Origin: Cryptomeria japonica
Taxonomy: Eukaryota > Streptophyta > Pinopsida > Cupressales > Cupressaceae
Direction of reading: 5' to 3'
Length of the DNA stretch: 64,000 bases
Assembly (NCBI RefSeq): GCF_030272615.1
Contig: NC_081413.1
Coordinates: 558,905,945-558,969,944, forward strand
A model generated the notes under the pieces. That model was not told the DNA's origin and ran no database searches. It was given only the letters and a program-made list of their open reading frames with translations. Each line of letters opens with the position of its first letter. Within the stretch, counting starts at the first letter, position 1. Position numbers and translations under genes: made by a program. Shown here piece by piece: positions 63,715 through 64,000 of the stretch.

Positions 63715-64000
63715 CGTATAGAATACAATTATTCTACTAAGAGGGGGGAGTGAATCAGTAGAAGATATAAATTTCAAATTATTAACGAATTAAAGTTTTT
63801 TTGATGAACTTTAACAAAACAAGAAATTGAATGTGAAATGAGTACAACCACACATAGATCCATTACACATGAAATACGTGGAAAACCCAAAATGGGTAAA
63901 AAACCATGGTGAGAAGTGCTGCTAGGATCTATTGTCCTAACCCAACCTTGCAAAAATAATGTGTACAAAATTCAAGGGCACCAACTCTCACCAAAATCCT
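63715..64000 (-). repeat. Copia LTR 3' end, runs off the window
   Basis: On the minus strand the sequence contains GGGTTTTCCACGTATTTC, then ends GATTCACTCCCCCCTCTTAG followed by TAGAATAATTG. This is the same ending seen in the solo LTR at 6540-6732, but a different copy. Only the last part of the LTR is inside the window. Confidence 0.7.

Overview
This window looks like nuclear DNA from a large, transposon-rich seed-plant genome, most likely a gymnosperm such as a conifer. The sequence is AT-rich. One gene has introns of 10.6 kb and 22.2 kb packed with old retrotransposons. Ty1/copia, Ty3/gypsy and L1 elements are all decayed, and the solo LTRs have slightly diverged target-site duplications. 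The species assignment is inference; no species marker was seen.

The one host gene I can support is on the minus strand. It is a mitochondrial-carrier-family gene matching the plant folate transporter FOLT1. Four exons (43552-43453, 43375-43299, 32651-32575, 10337-10244) join in phase across four GT donors and three AG acceptors, giving about the first 116 residues. The rest of the gene lies beyond the left edge. Positions 1 to 43552 are therefore one locus, and everything else in that stretch is intronic repeat.

Layout from the left. 1-10243 (intron 4) holds a minus-strand copia pol relic, a gypsy-like LTR region split by a 2.8-kb copia solo LTR, a gag-like relic with an LTR start, and a second copia relic. 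10338-32574 (intron 3) is dominated by one plus-strand copia relic (about 15215-22860). It was hit by three later insertions: a 2.07-kb solo LTR, a 335-bp TRIM, and a 3.67-kb LTR element without coding capacity. Tandem duplications, a TG-rich block and further LTRs follow. 32652-43298 (intron 2) carries a long LTR-like region holding a 1.06-kb miniature LTR element with TA...TA ends, a GC-rich hairpin minisatellite, a gypsy 3' end with its LTR, and a gypsy gag-protease relic. 43.6-64 kb lies upstream of the gene. It contains a LINE of a non-L1 type (minus), a fairly well preserved L1 with an RNase H domain (plus), a long TA/CA microsatellite, two more L1 relics (minus) and the end of a copia LTR.

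The most unusual object is the TRIM at 17753-18087. It has identical-length 135-bp LTRs, a perfect 5-bp target duplication, an initiator-Met primer-binding site and a polypurine tract. Each LTR carries a 72-nt tRNA-like module with clear A and B boxes. This resembles the 5S-rRNA-bearing Cassandra TRIMs, but with a tRNA-type Pol III promoter.
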